A stretch of DNA of 64,000 nucleotides from Psychroserpens sp. NJDZ02 (GCF_004843725.1 NZ_CP039451.1:1796501-1860500); one strand, 5' to 3'. Positions 45,546 to 53,804 are shown, numbered from the stretch's first letter. Notes: generated by a model not told the origin, from the sequence alone. Program-made: numbers and translations.

Positions 45546-46545
45546 AATCTAATTTATCTGTTAATTTCTGAAACACCTTTTTGGCATCTTTACCTTCGTA
45601 TAGTACAGCATAAACAGCATCGACTATTGGTAAACGTGTTTTCTTTTTGTTTTTCTCGTTTAATAAATGAGCACTTTTAGTGGCATAATAGCCTTCTGCT
45701 ACCATACTCATTTCCATTTGTGCAGATTTTACGGTGTACCCTTTACCAATCATGTTTCCAAACAAACGGTTTCTAGAAAAGGAAGAGTATCCGGTAACTA
45801 ATAAATCGCCTAAGTAAGCGGAGTTATTTATGTTACGTTTCATTTTGTGCATTTTTTTAATAAAACGCTTCATTTCTCGGATCGCGTTACTCATTAATAC
45901 ACTTTGGAAGTTATCTCCGTAGCCCAAACCGTGTGCGATTCCGGCAGCAATAGCATAAATGTTTTTAAGCATTACGGCATATTCTGTACCAATAACATCA
46001 TCGCTAGTTTTAGTTTTTATATAATCGCTTGACAATACATCTGCAATAGCTTGTGCTTTTTTCTGATCGGCACAAGATATGGTTAAGTACGATAAACGCT
46101 CTAACGCTACCTCTTCTGCGTGACATGGTCCTGCGATAACTGCAATGTTCTCGAAAGGTATTTTATAGCTGTCGTGAAAATATTCTCCTAAAAGCATTCC
46201 TGTTTCTGGAAGAATACCTTTTACTGCAGAGACCACTGTTTTATTGGTAATATCTACGGTTAGTTTTTGTAATTCAGAATGTATAAATGCGGATGGGACT
46301 ACAAAAATTAGCACATCGGCATATTCAGCCATTTCGTTAATATCGTTACTGAGTTTTAATTGCTCTAAATGAAACTCGACAGAACTTAAATAACTGGGAT
46401 TATGTTGCTCTTTTAATAAATGCTCTTTGGTATAAACGCTACGCATGTACCATCCGACTTCGTCCAAGTTTTCGCAAAGCATTTTTACAATTGCAGTGGC
46501 CCAACTTCCGGATCCAAAAACAGCGTATTTTAATTGTTGACTCAT
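45544..46545 (-). CDS. gpsA: NAD(P)-dependent glycerol-3-phosphate dehydrogenase
   Basis: The 333-residue protein has an N-terminal GSGSWATAIVKML dinucleotide-binding loop, VVSAVKGILPETG, the conserved AGPCHAEEVA block (AGPxxAxEVA in GpsA) and the catalytic Lys in EYAVMLKNIYAIAAGIAHGLGYGDN. It reduces dihydroxyacetone phosphate to sn-glycerol-3-phosphate for phospholipid synthesis. Length is normal. Confidence 0.94.
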   Translation of the reverse strand: MSQQLKYAVFGSGSWATAIVKMLCENLDEVGWYMRSVYTKEHLLKEQHNPSYLSSVEFHLEQLKLSNDINEMAEYADVLIFVVPSAFIHSELQKLTVDITNKTVVSAVKGILPETGMLLGEYFHDSYKIPFENIAVIAGPCHAEEVALERLSYLTISCADQKKAQAIADVLSSDYIKTKTSDDVIGTEYAVMLKNIYAIAAGIAHGLGYGDNFQSVLMSNAIREMKRFIKKMHKMKRNINNSAYLGDLLVTGYSSFSRNRLFGNMIGKGYTVKSAQMEMSMVAEGYYATKSAHLLNEKNKKKTRLPIVDAVYAVLYEGKDAKKVFQKLTDKLD

Positions 46546-46566
46546 AAAATGGGGTTATATCAATAT

Positions 46567-46574
46567 CAAAAATA
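46567..46574 (-). promoter_or_regulatory. -7 promoter element of gpsA (TATTTTTG)
   Basis: On the minus strand TATTTTTG fits TAnnTTTG and lies 21 bp before the gpsA ATG. Confidence 0.5.
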
Positions 46575-46625
46575 CGGAAAATTTTAGTGTTATAGGTTAA
46601 TGATTTATCAATGTTATATCGTTTT

Positions 46626-46641
46626 TGGCACAGCTTTTGAA
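46626..46641 (+). promoter_or_regulatory. Sigma-54-like promoter (TGGCAC-N5-TTGAA)
   Basis: TTGGCACAGCTTTTGAA matches the -24 box TGGCAC perfectly and the -12 box TTGCA with one change (GA for GC) at the right spacing. It lies 35 bp before the next start codon. Similar sites precede many flavobacterial genes. Confidence 0.5.
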
Positions 46642-46676
46642 ATAGACTTAAATATCAATCCTTAAAACGACAGATT

Positions 46677-47627
46677 ATGAAGACTATAAAACTACTTACA
46701 GGTTTTGCTTTAATAGCAACATTATTTACGTCTTGTTATACAGAAGTTGTAGTTGATGACTATAATGGCTATAATGACCCAATTCCGATAAACATTAACC
46801 AAGTATTAAACTCTAACGAGTTGTGGTATGTTGCGGTTGAGGAAACTATCGGTTATGGCGAGTCTCCTTTTTTACAAATCGCATTTACAGTCTCTTTTAG
46901 AAATGGGACGCTTTACGCGAATAATAACTTAGTAGGGATTGGTAGTCAGGGTAATGGTTATGGTATCGCAATTGGGTATTATAACGCCTATGATAATATC
47001 TTAGATGTAGACCACGATATTGATGGAAATGATAGTTTTGATGTTTATCAAATAGACAATAATACTATAGAATTATACAACCCATTTACAGATACCTCGT
47101 ATTTTTTACATGGTTACCAACGTAGTAATTTTGATTATGACTTTGTGTTTTACGATAATATCCAATATTTTTTACAAGAATATGAGGGTTGGGAAAAAAC
47201 ATACACTAGTAATTTTGGAGCTTTAAATGAGTTCGATAACGAAAATTACTTACAATTTTTATCTGGAGGAAATGATGACACGTTCCGAAGCAGTCAAGAT
47301 GCAAATGGTATTAATCCAAACAATTTATATTGGGATTATACAGGATTGTATGGCGTAGGAAATGTAATTGGAAACATGTATTTAAAAACATTGGTTTTAG
47401 ATTACGATTATTTTGATAACGAACAATTTGAATTAAGTATACTTAACGATCAACGTATCGAGTTATATCACCCAAGTTCTGGAACAGTATACGAGTTTAC
47501 AGGAAGAGGTTATATCGAATATTTAAGGGTTGGTACAGAAACCAATAGATCTAAAGCATCTGGGCTAAAAAAGCGTGTACAACATACAGAGAAAAAGGAT
47601 AATGCTAGAGACAGTTCTAGAACATAA
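46677..47627 (+). CDS. Secreted lipoprotein of unknown function
   Basis: The 316-residue lipoprotein (lipobox LFTSCYTE) is rich in Tyr, Asp and Asn and appears all-beta. It has two similar halves, each with a YDYDFVFYDN or LDYDYFDNEQ-type segment followed by an IELYxPxxxTxYxxxG block, so an internal duplication is likely. Related proteins are sometimes mislabelled as nicotinic acid mononucleotide adenylyltransferase, but I see no nucleotidyltransferase motif. The C-terminus is basic and low-complexity. It stands alone behind a sigma-54-like promoter and before a terminator. Confidence 0.7.
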   Translation: MKTIKLLTGFALIATLFTSCYTEVVVDDYNGYNDPIPININQVLNSNELWYVAVEETIGYGESPFLQIAFTVSFRNGTLYANNNLVGIGSQGNGYGIAIGYYNAYDNILDVDHDIDGNDSFDVYQIDNNTIELYNPFTDTSYFLHGYQRSNFDYDFVFYDNIQYFLQEYEGWEKTYTSNFGALNEFDNENYLQFLSGGNDDTFRSSQDANGINPNNLYWDYTGLYGVGNVIGNMYLKTLVLDYDYFDNEQFELSILNDQRIELYHPSSGTVYEFTGRGYIEYLRVGTETNRSKASGLKKRVQHTEKKDNARDSSRT

Positions 47628-47648
47628 AAAGTTAGTTAATTAGTTTGT

Positions 47649-47686
47649 AAAAACCGTTTAAGGCATATGCTTTAAACGGTTTTTTA
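47649..47686 (+). terminator. Rho-independent terminator
   Basis: AAAACCGTTTAA and TTAAACGGTTTT pair perfectly, continuing through GCATATGC into a long palindrome, then T6. Confidence 0.9.
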
Positions 47687-47822
47687 TTTTTAGTTAAAAC
47701 AAGGTTGCTACAGGTGTTTTAACAAAGACTTAGCATAAGAGCTGTTGCTATAAGTTGGCGTTGGGTAACTAATGTTTTAACTTTATAATTATTAAGTAAC
47801 AATTAAACTAATAAACACAATT

Positions 47823-48317
47823 ATGGGATTATTTTCATTTATTAAAAACGCAGGAGCAAAAGTTTTTGGGATAGGACAAACAGATAAAGAAGAAGTCGCA
47901 GAAGCAGCTGCAGCTGAAGTTAAAATAGAAGCATTAGCTGCCAGGAAACTAGAAGAAACAGCAAGAGATTTAGATTTAGTGGTAGAGGGATTAACTATAT
48001 TTATAGATGCTGATGCAGCAACCATTTCTGGTGAAGCGGCAGATCAAGCAACTAAAGAAAAAGTGGTGCTTTTAGTGGGTAATAGCGATGGTATTGCAAC
48101 AGTGGACGATAAAATGACGGTGGCAGTAGCAGCAGTAGTTATACCAGAAGCGCAGTTTCATGCCGTGATAAACGGAGACACTTTGGGTAAGATTGCTAAA
48201 AAATATTACGGTAATGCTATGAAGTACCCAGAAATTTTTGAAGCTAATAAACCAATGCTTACAGATCCAGACAAAATTTATGTTGGCCAAGTATTACGTA
48301 TCCCTGCTTTAGACTAA
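47823..48317 (+). CDS. kbp: BON-LysM potassium-binding protein (Kbp/YgaU)
   Basis: The 164-residue protein starts MGLFSFIKNAGAKVFG, nearly as in E. coli Kbp (YgaU). It has a BON domain (about 48-105) and a C-terminal LysM domain (about 112-163; GDTLGKIAKKYYGNAMKYPEIFEANKPML...IYVGQVLRIP). In E. coli Kbp is a cytoplasmic K+ sensor. There is an extra Ala/Glu-rich helix before BON. It is monocistronic with its own terminator. Confidence 0.9.
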   Translation: MGLFSFIKNAGAKVFGIGQTDKEEVAEAAAAEVKIEALAARKLEETARDLDLVVEGLTIFIDADAATISGEAADQATKEKVVLLVGNSDGIATVDDKMTVAVAAVVIPEAQFHAVINGDTLGKIAKKYYGNAMKYPEIFEANKPMLTDPDKIYVGQVLRIPALD

Positions 48318-48334
48318 AGCATACTTTTATATAT

Positions 48335-48366
48335 AAAAAACGGCAACTGTGAGGTTGGCGTTTTTT
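48335..48366. terminator. Rho-independent terminator after kbp
   Basis: AAAAAACGGCAAC and GTTGGCGTTTTTT pair with one mismatch. The symmetrical A and T runs could also serve the convergent hxlR gene. Confidence 0.82.
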
Positions 48367-48385
48367 GTTTAAAGCAGAAGTACTA

Positions 48386-48751
48386 TTAGCTATTTTTAAT
48401 TTTTTCACGATGTGTAATACCCCATTCTCGAATGGTTTCGATAACTTTATCTAACGATTTACCGTATTCTGTTAGGCTGTATTCCACAGCAACGGGAGTG
48501 GTGTTAAAAACAGTTCTGTTTACTAAACCGTTAATTTCTAAATCTTTTAGTTCTTTAGACAACATTCTAGGAGTAATGCCTTCTATTTGGCGTTCTAATT
48601 CTTTAAATCTATGGTTTTTAAAAGACAGCGCAATAATAATAGGTAGTCTCCATTTTCCGCCAATAATATCAATCACATCACGTACGGGTAGGATAAATGT
48701 TTTACATTCTGTTGGGGTATAACTGGTTGTGTCGTTTTTTATTGTTTTCAT
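48386..48751 (-). CDS. HxlR family transcriptional regulator
   Basis: The 121-residue winged-helix protein has the HxlR signature DVIDIIGGKWRLPIIIALSFKNHRFKELERQIEGITPRMLSKELKDLEINGLVNR. A Cys at residue 18 (ECKTF) lies just N-terminal to the domain, as in the redox-sensing YodB/HypR regulators. It is divergent from an azoreductase-like gene and shares a large palindrome with it, so it probably represses that gene in response to quinones or electrophiles. Confidence 0.9.
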   Translation of the reverse strand: MKTIKNDTTSYTPTECKTFILPVRDVIDIIGGKWRLPIIIALSFKNHRFKELERQIEGITPRMLSKELKDLEINGLVNRTVFNTTPVAVEYSLTEYGKSLDKVIETIREWGITHREKIKNS

Positions 48752-48772
48752 GTTATGTGCTTGTAACGGTGT

Positions 48773-48810
48773 TACTATACTAAAGTATAGCGGTATACTT
48801 TAGTATAGTA
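48773..48810. promoter_or_regulatory. 38-bp palindromic operator between hxlR and azoR
   Basis: The sequence TACTATACTAAAGTATA-GCGG-TATACTTTAGTATAGTA is a perfect inverted repeat with 17-bp arms. Each arm itself contains the smaller palindrome TATAC-N4-GTATA, and a further half-match GTATATAAAGTATAC follows at once. This is consistent with two or three HxlR dimer sites controlling both divergent genes. Confidence 0.75.
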
Positions 48811-48836
48811 GTATATAAAGTATACCAAATATAGCC

Positions 48837-48844
48837 TACTTTTG
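48837..48844 (+). promoter_or_regulatory. -7 promoter element of azoR (TACTTTTG)
   Basis: TACTTTTG fits TAnnTTTG. It follows the operator repeats by 26 bp and precedes the annotated ATG by 52 bp. Confidence 0.5.
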
Positions 48845-48896
48845 AAAATAATAAAAATTGAAGTATAGTATTCATTCAATTTTAAAAACAAAACAG

Positions 48897-49511
48897 ATGA
48901 CAAAGACATTAGTTGTAAGTTATACGCCTAGAGAAAACTCTAATACAAAAAAACTTGTAGATTATTTTATTGAAAATAACAAAAGTAAAACAGAAATTAC
49001 GGAACTAAATTTAGCCAAAAACACACCGGATTTACTATTGGAAGACAGATTAAACTTATATGTTAAACGTAATTTTGGAGGTGTTACATTAACGGATCAA
49101 GAGCAGTTATTATTAGCAAACAATGATACAATGGTGGCTCAGGTTTTAGAGTCTGATTTTATTGTTATCGCCAGCCCAATATTTAATATGTCTGTTCCTG
49201 CTACAGTTAAAGCATGGATAGATGTTGTGATCCAGGCAGGTGTTACTTTTACACAAACCGAAATGGGACCAAAAGGACTATGTGAAAACAAACAAGCTTT
49301 AGTGTTAATGACTAGCGGAAGTGATTTTAATATCGAGCCATTAAAAAGCATGAATTTTGCTACCCCTTTATTAAACGCTTGTTTGGGATTAATGGGTATT
49401 CCATCTAAAAACATTACCGCGTTTGGTTTGCAACAATATGCGGATAAGGTCGATAGTTTATTAGAGCAATCTAAAAATGAAATTAGTGCTTTAAGTGACG
49501 ATTGGTTTTAA
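48897..49511 (+). CDS. azoR: FMN-dependent NADH azoreductase / quinone reductase
   Basis: The 204-residue flavoprotein has the AzoR/flavodoxin-2 fold: VVSYTPRENSNTKKLVDYF (phosphate loop region), SPIFNMSVPATVKAWIDVVIQAGVTF and LMTSGSDF. It reduces quinones or azo compounds with NAD(P)H. The frame opens 13 codons upstream at a TTG in the operator-proximal region, but the ATG giving MTKTLVVSY is clearly right. It is divergent from hxlR. A group II intron relic begins directly after its stop codon. Confidence 0.88.
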   Translation: MTKTLVVSYTPRENSNTKKLVDYFIENNKSKTEITELNLAKNTPDLLLEDRLNLYVKRNFGGVTLTDQEQLLLANNDTMVAQVLESDFIVIASPIFNMSVPATVKAWIDVVIQAGVTFTQTEMGPKGLCENKQALVLMTSGSDFNIEPLKSMNFATPLLNACLGLMGIPSKNITAFGLQQYADKVDSLLEQSKNEISALSDDWF

Positions 49512-49900
49512 TTAATTATTCTCAAACACTAGAAGGAAGTGAGCTTGGTGTTTTGGAAACAAAATTTGAAGACACTAGAACGCAAGCGCAAAACAGGATT
49601 CAATTAGGTGTAGAGACAGGACAAGCTTATGCTTGGAGTAGAACCAGAATGGGAGGTTGGGCAGTAGCTCAAAGTCCTATTTTAAAGACTACTATCACAA
49701 CCTCTAGGCTTAAAACTAAAAGGGTATAAATCGTTGTTAGATTATAGTACTATACGCAAATTTCAATTTGGTGAGCCGCCTTGTGCGTTCCTGAGTTCTA
49801 TTGCTAGTGGCAATAGAGACGAAAGGATCAACGTAGTTGCATGCGTGCGGTGTTGTGAGAGGCGCAACCGACTATTTTAGTCGGAGTTCGTCTACTCGAT
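49512..49900 (+). mobile_element. Group II intron relic A (5'-truncated, 3' end intact)
   Basis: The 3' end carries domain V/VI: GAGCCGCC...GTGCGGTG, then AACCGACTATTTTAGTCGGAGTT (domain VI hairpin) and the terminal CTACTCGAT. Domains I-III are missing. The part up to about 49764 is the decayed C-terminus of the intron reverse transcriptase. The domain V loop is expanded by 56 nt (49788-49843), with an internal CTATTGC/GCAATAG hairpin. The 3' exon begins TGTACG. It marks the left edge of the accessory region. Confidence 0.85.
49519..49764 (+). pseudogene. C-terminal fragment of group II intron reverse transcriptase/maturase
   Basis: The translation contains LGVETGQAYAWSRTRM followed by GGWAVAQSPILKTTITTSRL, the conserved end of maturase domain X in group II intron proteins. 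After LKTKR the frame shifts, and the expected GYKSLLDYYS... continues in another frame. No RT domain is present, so this is dead coding sequence inside intron relic A. Confidence 0.8.
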
Positions 49901-50085
49901 TGTACGTAGTTTTTATCTATACAGACTATGTCAACTTCTAAAATATCTCTACATTCTGAACAATGTCCTTCAAAAAATCTGTCGCTAAATTTGAGGGTTG
50001 TATTATATAAATTATAATTGTCCTTGGTAAATGAGTGTGTCACTTCATTTATGTTCTGTATTTCATAAAGGCTGTAAGTTTTCAT
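49901..50085 (-). pseudogene. Small gene interrupted at its 3' end by intron relic A
   Basis: An ORF beginning MKTYSLYEIQNINEVTHSF runs 62 codons to the intron boundary (...CIDKNYVQ) and then reads on into intron sequence. A pair of cysteines (GHCSECRDI) suggests a metal site. The original end is lost or lies within the core site. Family unknown. About 180 bp of upstream sequence before the next gene holds nothing I recognise. Confidence 0.45.
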
Positions 50086-50269
50086 CTGAGAAAATTTGTT
50101 TAACACAAGTTGGGTCTTTTATTCCAAAATTAGGTTTGTCTTTTTTGTTGAAATGAATTGTCCTTTTGTGTTTAAGGTACATTTTTCAATTTATTTTTGC
50201 CCATTTCAAAACGTCTAAAGTTTTTTTATTGTTTTTATATATGATATAACTTAATTTTATAAATAGATT

Positions 50270-50677
50270 TTATTGTTTAACATATATTGTCGTTGCTAAA
50301 TCTCCTAAAGGGTCATTAATCCATTCTATTTCGGTTTCTGATATTTTTTCAAATTCATAATAAACTGTTTGTGTCTCTAATGTTATTTCTATTGAATAAC
50401 TATTATCAGTAGTTATTTCAGTAACATTTGTTGTTCCTCCATTACTATTGGTTTGACTGATAGATTCTTTAAAACAAGTTTGTGTAGTTAAAATAATCAG
50501 ACAAAAATCATCATTTGTAAATTCATAACCCGAATTTGGATTTTCTAATAGCCAAGTTCCTTGAATCCAAGTTGGTGGATTGATTCTTGTTTCTGAACTT
50601 GATACGCTGTCATCATCCGATGAACAACTGTAAAATGATAATGTAATTATAAGTACTAGTCCTATTAATTTTTTCAT
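50270..50677 (-). CDS. Small lipoprotein (lipocalin-like length)
   Basis: The 135-residue protein has a lipobox (SFYSCSSDDDS, Cys at about 18) and a beta-rich body (WIQGTWLLENPNSGYEFTNDDFCL...), similar in size and opening to the lipocalin-like lipoproteins common in Flavobacteriia. It lies in the accessory region. No attC-like site is obvious on either side. Function unknown. Confidence 0.65.
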   Translation of the reverse strand: MKKLIGLVLIITLSFYSCSSDDDSVSSSETRINPPTWIQGTWLLENPNSGYEFTNDDFCLIILTTQTCFKESISQTNSNGGTTNVTEITTDNSYSIEITLETQTVYYEFEKISETEIEWINDPLGDLATTIYVKQ

Positions 50678-50911
50678 ATTTTTTTTATTTGTTAATATTT
50701 TTATAATTAATTAGTGTGTTTTTAACTACTGCCAAAATTAATTCTTTTTCTTACTTTGATCAAATGGAAAATAATGATAGGCAGAAAGATAAATTTACTA
50801 TTCAATGATTTATGTTTAGAGGGTAATTTAAAGGAGTCAAAAGAAATGGTTTAAAGAATACGTGTTTTTCTTAACAAGAATATGATAATTCTTGTTAATA
50901 AAGAAACTCCA

Positions 50912-52009
50912 AGTTCAAGTCATAAGTGCAACACGACTATTTAAAATAGATGGAGCTAGCCCCATCTATTTTAGGCTCAATATTTATATTCGTTTTGGAT
51001 GAAACATTACAAACAATTGACCTTGTTACAAAGGTATCAAATCTCTGCATTATTAGAGACAGGAATTAGTATAACACAAATAGCAAAAATTATTGGTGTT
51101 AATAAAAGTACCGTATCAAGAGAATTAAAAAGGAATACTCCCAGTCGAGGTCGTACAGCTGGCATTTACATTGCAGAACACGCGCAACATAAAGCGCTTA
51201 ATAGACATTGCCTAAAACCAAAATCAATTATTTTAACTGATGGACTTAAAAAACGAATAGCCGATTTAATGGAACATGAGAAGTGGAGTCCAGAATTGAT
51301 TGCAAAACGATTAGTAAAAGAATCTGAACTCTGCGTTAGCCACGAGACTATCTATAAATGGATATGGACAGCAAAGCACAGCAACCATAGAAATCACAAT
51401 GCTTACAAGAAACTATACAAGCACTTGCGCCACACTGGTAGAAGGCAAAAGAGAAATAACATAAAAGATAAACGAGGAGCTATTATCGGTCGTATAGGGA
51501 TAGATAAGAGACCTAAGGTTGTCGAAGAACGTTCACGCATTGGAGATATAGAGGTCGATCTTATGATGGGTAGTAATCATAAATCAGCATTACTGGTTAT
51601 GACAGACAGAGCAACTCTTGTAACGATGATAGAAAAGCTCAGTAGTAAAAATGCAGATGAAGTTTATCAAAAAATGAATCAACGCCTAACTAATTTTGAC
51701 TCATCTTGGGTTAAGACAATAACATTTGATAATGGAAAGGAGTTTGCTCGCCATGGAGAAATAGCAAAAGACGTCAATGCGAAAACATATTTCACAAGAC
51801 CATACACCTCTCAGGATAAGGGAACTGTAGAAAACAGAATCGGGGTAATAAGAAGATTTTTTCCAAAGAAAACAGACCTTAGAAAAGTCTCTAACAAAAG
51901 AATAAAAGAAGTAGAAAGATTACTAAATTACAGACCTATTAGAAAGTTTAATTATAATAACCCTATTGAAACCCTAAAAAGTATGAGTGTTGCACTTATG
52001 GGTTGAACT
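50912..52009 (+). mobile_element. IS30 family insertion sequence
   Basis: About 1.1 kb bounded by imperfect 22-bp terminal inverted repeats, GTTCAAGTCATAAGTGCAAC at the left and GTTGCACTTATGGGTTGAAC at the right (two mismatches). It encodes one intact transposase. Between the left end and the gene is a hairpin AAAATAGATGG/CCATCTATTTT, which may insulate the transposase from outside transcription. No convincing target duplication is visible. The 234 bp to its left (50678-50911) shows no gene. Confidence 0.85.
50999..52006 (+). CDS. IS30 family transposase
   Basis: The 335-residue transposase starts with the IS30 helix-turn-helix (LTLLQRYQISALLETGISITQIAKIIGVNKSTVSRELKRN). A DDE core follows: first Asp in IGDIEVDLM, second in ITFDNGKEF, Glu in KGTVENRIGVIR. 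It is full length, with its stop inside the right terminal repeat, so it may still be active. Confidence 0.93.
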   Translation: MKHYKQLTLLQRYQISALLETGISITQIAKIIGVNKSTVSRELKRNTPSRGRTAGIYIAEHAQHKALNRHCLKPKSIILTDGLKKRIADLMEHEKWSPELIAKRLVKESELCVSHETIYKWIWTAKHSNHRNHNAYKKLYKHLRHTGRRQKRNNIKDKRGAIIGRIGIDKRPKVVEERSRIGDIEVDLMMGSNHKSALLVMTDRATLVTMIEKLSSKNADEVYQKMNQRLTNFDSSWVKTITFDNGKEFARHGEIAKDVNAKTYFTRPYTSQDKGTVENRIGVIRRFFPKKTDLRKVSNKRIKEVERLLNYRPIRKFNYNNPIETLKSMSVALMG

Positions 52010-52058
52010 CAGCAACTTCTGAATCTAAAGAAAAATTATATAAAAAATCCTTAGAGAA

Positions 52059-52265
52059 TTAAATACTATTAGCAAGAAGATAATCGTGGTCTAAGTGAGC
52101 TAGAGATTCTTCGAGAGTACCTATGCCAAGAGTATGATAGTCATGCATTTGAATAAAAGGACTATTATGTATAGCTCTGAAAGTAATTCTTTTCTTTAAA
52201 AGTTGTTTTATATACTCTAGAGAATCTTTTTTACTGTAATTTTCAATAACATCACATTGTTGCAT
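52059..52265 (-). CDS. Small hypothetical protein
   Basis: The 68-residue soluble protein starts MQQCDVIENYSKKDSLEYIK and ends LDHDYLLANSI. Its codon use and length suggest a real gene rather than a shadow, because nothing overlaps it. It starts 2 bp after the stop of an even smaller ORF. No family recognised. The right end of the IS30 element is 50 bp away. Confidence 0.45.
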   Translation of the reverse strand: MQQCDVIENYSKKDSLEYIKQLLKKRITFRAIHNSPFIQMHDYHTLGIGTLEESLAHLDHDYLLANSI

Positions 52266-52267
52266 TA

Positions 52268-52357
52268 TTAGGTGTTATTTTTAATAAATTTATCGTAATC
52301 AAGTATTCCATTTGTAAGTCTTGGTGTTTCATAATTTGAAGTGTATCTCTCTTGCAT
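52268..52357 (-). CDS. Possible 29-residue micro-ORF
   Basis: Reads MQERYTSNYETPRLTNGILD and nine more residues, then TAA, with the next ATG 2 bp later. The tight coupling with the 68-residue ORF suggests a tiny two-gene unit or one gene split by a stop. Length alone makes it uncertain. Confidence 0.3.
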   Translation of the reverse strand: MQERYTSNYETPRLTNGILDYDKFIKNNT

Positions 52358-52392
52358 AACTTTATCCTATTTCAATTATTTTTATACGGTAT

Positions 52393-52683
52393 GTGCGCTC
52401 GGCATGGGCATCTTTTAATTTAACTAAAGGTAAATGATTAATCTAGAGGGTGCAAGTCCCTTATGCGCAGGCGTAACCCTTCGGCTAGACTCAGGACAGG
52501 CTTATTGAAGCATTAGTAAGTAGCAAGGATGAAGCCCTTTGGCGTGATGATTTACGAACCGCCGTATACGTTCCTGAGTTCTATTGCTAGTAGCAATAGA
52601 GACGAAAGGATCAACGTAGTTGCATATGTGCGGTGTTGTGAGAGGCGCAACCGACTATTTTAGTCGGAGTTCGTCTACTCGAT
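52393..52683 (+). mobile_element. Group II intron relic B (internally deleted)
   Basis: It has the 5' end GTGCGCTCGGCATGGGC, the domain I block CTAGAGGGTGCAAGTCCC, and a complete domain V-VI with terminal CTACTCGAT, but only 291 nt in all, so most of domains I-IV and the protein gene are gone. Domain V contains the same 56-nt loop expansion as copies A, D and E. Exon junctions read GGTAT/intron/TGGCTTTAG. Confidence 0.85.
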
Positions 52684-52688
52684 TGGCT

Positions 52689-53213
52689 TTAGTTTGAAAT
52701 GTTTGCTATAGATAGTTTTCCCATTTTATGTCCAGAAGTTTTAAATGTTAGTTCAACGTGTCTTTTGGTTGTATCTTTTTTAGAATTTAATTTAGCTCTA
52801 AACGATAAATTATCTGCTCTAGGACGCAACCACGACATGTCTATACCGCTTAAATAATATTCGTTTTTAAAATCTATTCTATCCTTTTTCAAACTGTTTT
52901 CAGGGTCTATGTAATTTTTATTGATAGAATCAATATTAATGATGTAGTCTATAATAATATCAGATTTTGATGTCATCAATATTTTGTAATTCATATCTTG
53001 TTTGGAAGAATTAGAGTCAGGAATTACTTTTAATAAATATTTTTCCATATTCATGGATAAATTATAGTCATTATTTTCCAAGTCAACAGTATAGACTATT
53101 TTATTAGAAACAGTATCCTTTAATAAAATAGATGTTGTATTCTCTTTGTCTTTAATTTTTTCTTTTTTTTGACTGCAGCTAATCAAAATTATTAAAAGGA
53201 ATAAATACTTCAT
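52689..53213 (-). CDS. Lipoprotein, cassette cargo, unknown function
   Basis: The 174-residue protein has a lipobox (LIILISCSQ, Cys at about 13) and a beta-rich body with DMSWLRPRADNLSFRAKLN near the end. Its stop codon lies 5 bp from the 3' end of intron relic B, so the flanking core would read GTTGGCTTTAG. The opposite core is lost where an IS3 fragment begins at about 53222. No family recognised. Confidence 0.6.
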   Translation of the reverse strand: MKYLFLLIILISCSQKKEKIKDKENTTSILLKDTVSNKIVYTVDLENNDYNLSMNMEKYLLKVIPDSNSSKQDMNYKILMTSKSDIIIDYIINIDSINKNYIDPENSLKKDRIDFKNEYYLSGIDMSWLRPRADNLSFRAKLNSKKDTTKRHVELTFKTSGHKMGKLSIANISN

Positions 53214-53221
53214 TTTTCTTT

Positions 53222-53487
53222 AATGTCTTGTCCCGAAATATGGCTACAGGTTAAAATTGAATTAAGCTGATAATTTATATACCATATTAGGAGTTTTATA
53301 ATCTAAAGATAAATGTAATCTAACGTCGTTGTATAAATTAATTGCCTTTTTTGCAGCTCCCTTTGCGTGTGCTACACTATCAAAGGTTTGATCGAGGTAA
53401 AATTCATCTTTTAATATGCCATTTACACATTCTGCCATGGCATTTTTGTAAAAAGGATTTTGTTCAGTAAAAGGCGACGACGAATTA
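53222..53487 (-). mobile_element. IS3 family fragment, copy 1 (transposase 3' end and right terminus)
   Basis: The minus strand encodes NPFYKNAMAECVNGILKDEF followed by YLDQTFDSVAHAK and KTPNMVYKLSA-stop, the C-terminus of an IS3-family OrfB (rve core). The end TGTCCCGAAATATGG is the likely terminal repeat. The rest of the element is missing. An almost identical piece with the same end points lies at 55404. Confidence 0.82.
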
Positions 53488-53711
53488 ATGAAATGGATAA
53501 TTAAAACCTTAGAAATTTATTGTTTATGTGGCCTTTTAGCGCTTGCAAATACAACAAAGCATGCAAAGCTATTTATGAGCGATTAGTAGCCAAAGGAAAA
53601 AGTAAAAAACTAACTTTAATAGTGGTTTGTAATAAGTTATAAAAACAAGCTATTGCTAAATCAGGGTTGATATTTAATAAAAAATATAAAAGTACATTAG
53701 TGAAAAATTAA
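53488..53711 (+). pseudogene. IS110 family transposase 3' fragment
   Basis: The plus strand reads NLRNLLFMWPFSACKYNKAC then KAIYERLVAKGKSKKLTLI and ends with KYKSTLVKN-stop, the typical C-terminus of IS110/IS1111 transposases. Two in-frame TAA codons (after MDN and after CNKL) show it is dead. It directly abuts the IS3 fragment. Confidence 0.78.
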
Positions 53712-53735
53712 TGAGATTTCACTTGTTTTTTAACA

Positions 53736-53766
53736 CAGTACTTTGTTAGCAGAAGTACTGCTTTTT
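53736..53766 (+). other. Cassette left core within a hairpin
   Basis: CAGTACTT-TGTTAGCAG-AAGTACTG followed by T6 is a terminator-like hairpin. Its loop holds GTTAGCAGAA, the inverted counterpart of TTCTGCTAAC just after yddG. This gives the yddG unit matching inverted cores on both sides. Confidence 0.6.
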
Positions 53767-53804
53767 TACTATAATTGCATTCATGATTTTTTAAGATTTT
53801 ATTT

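Noticed and set aside
49502-49729. 75-residue ORF after azoR as an independent gene
   Set aside because: The sequence is the C-terminus of a group II intron maturase with a frameshift, and the GTG start lies inside azoR.
50943-50972. Terminator call for the hairpin AAAATAGATGG/CCATCTATTTT
   Set aside because: It lies inside the IS30 left end without a following T-run, so it is better seen as part of the element.
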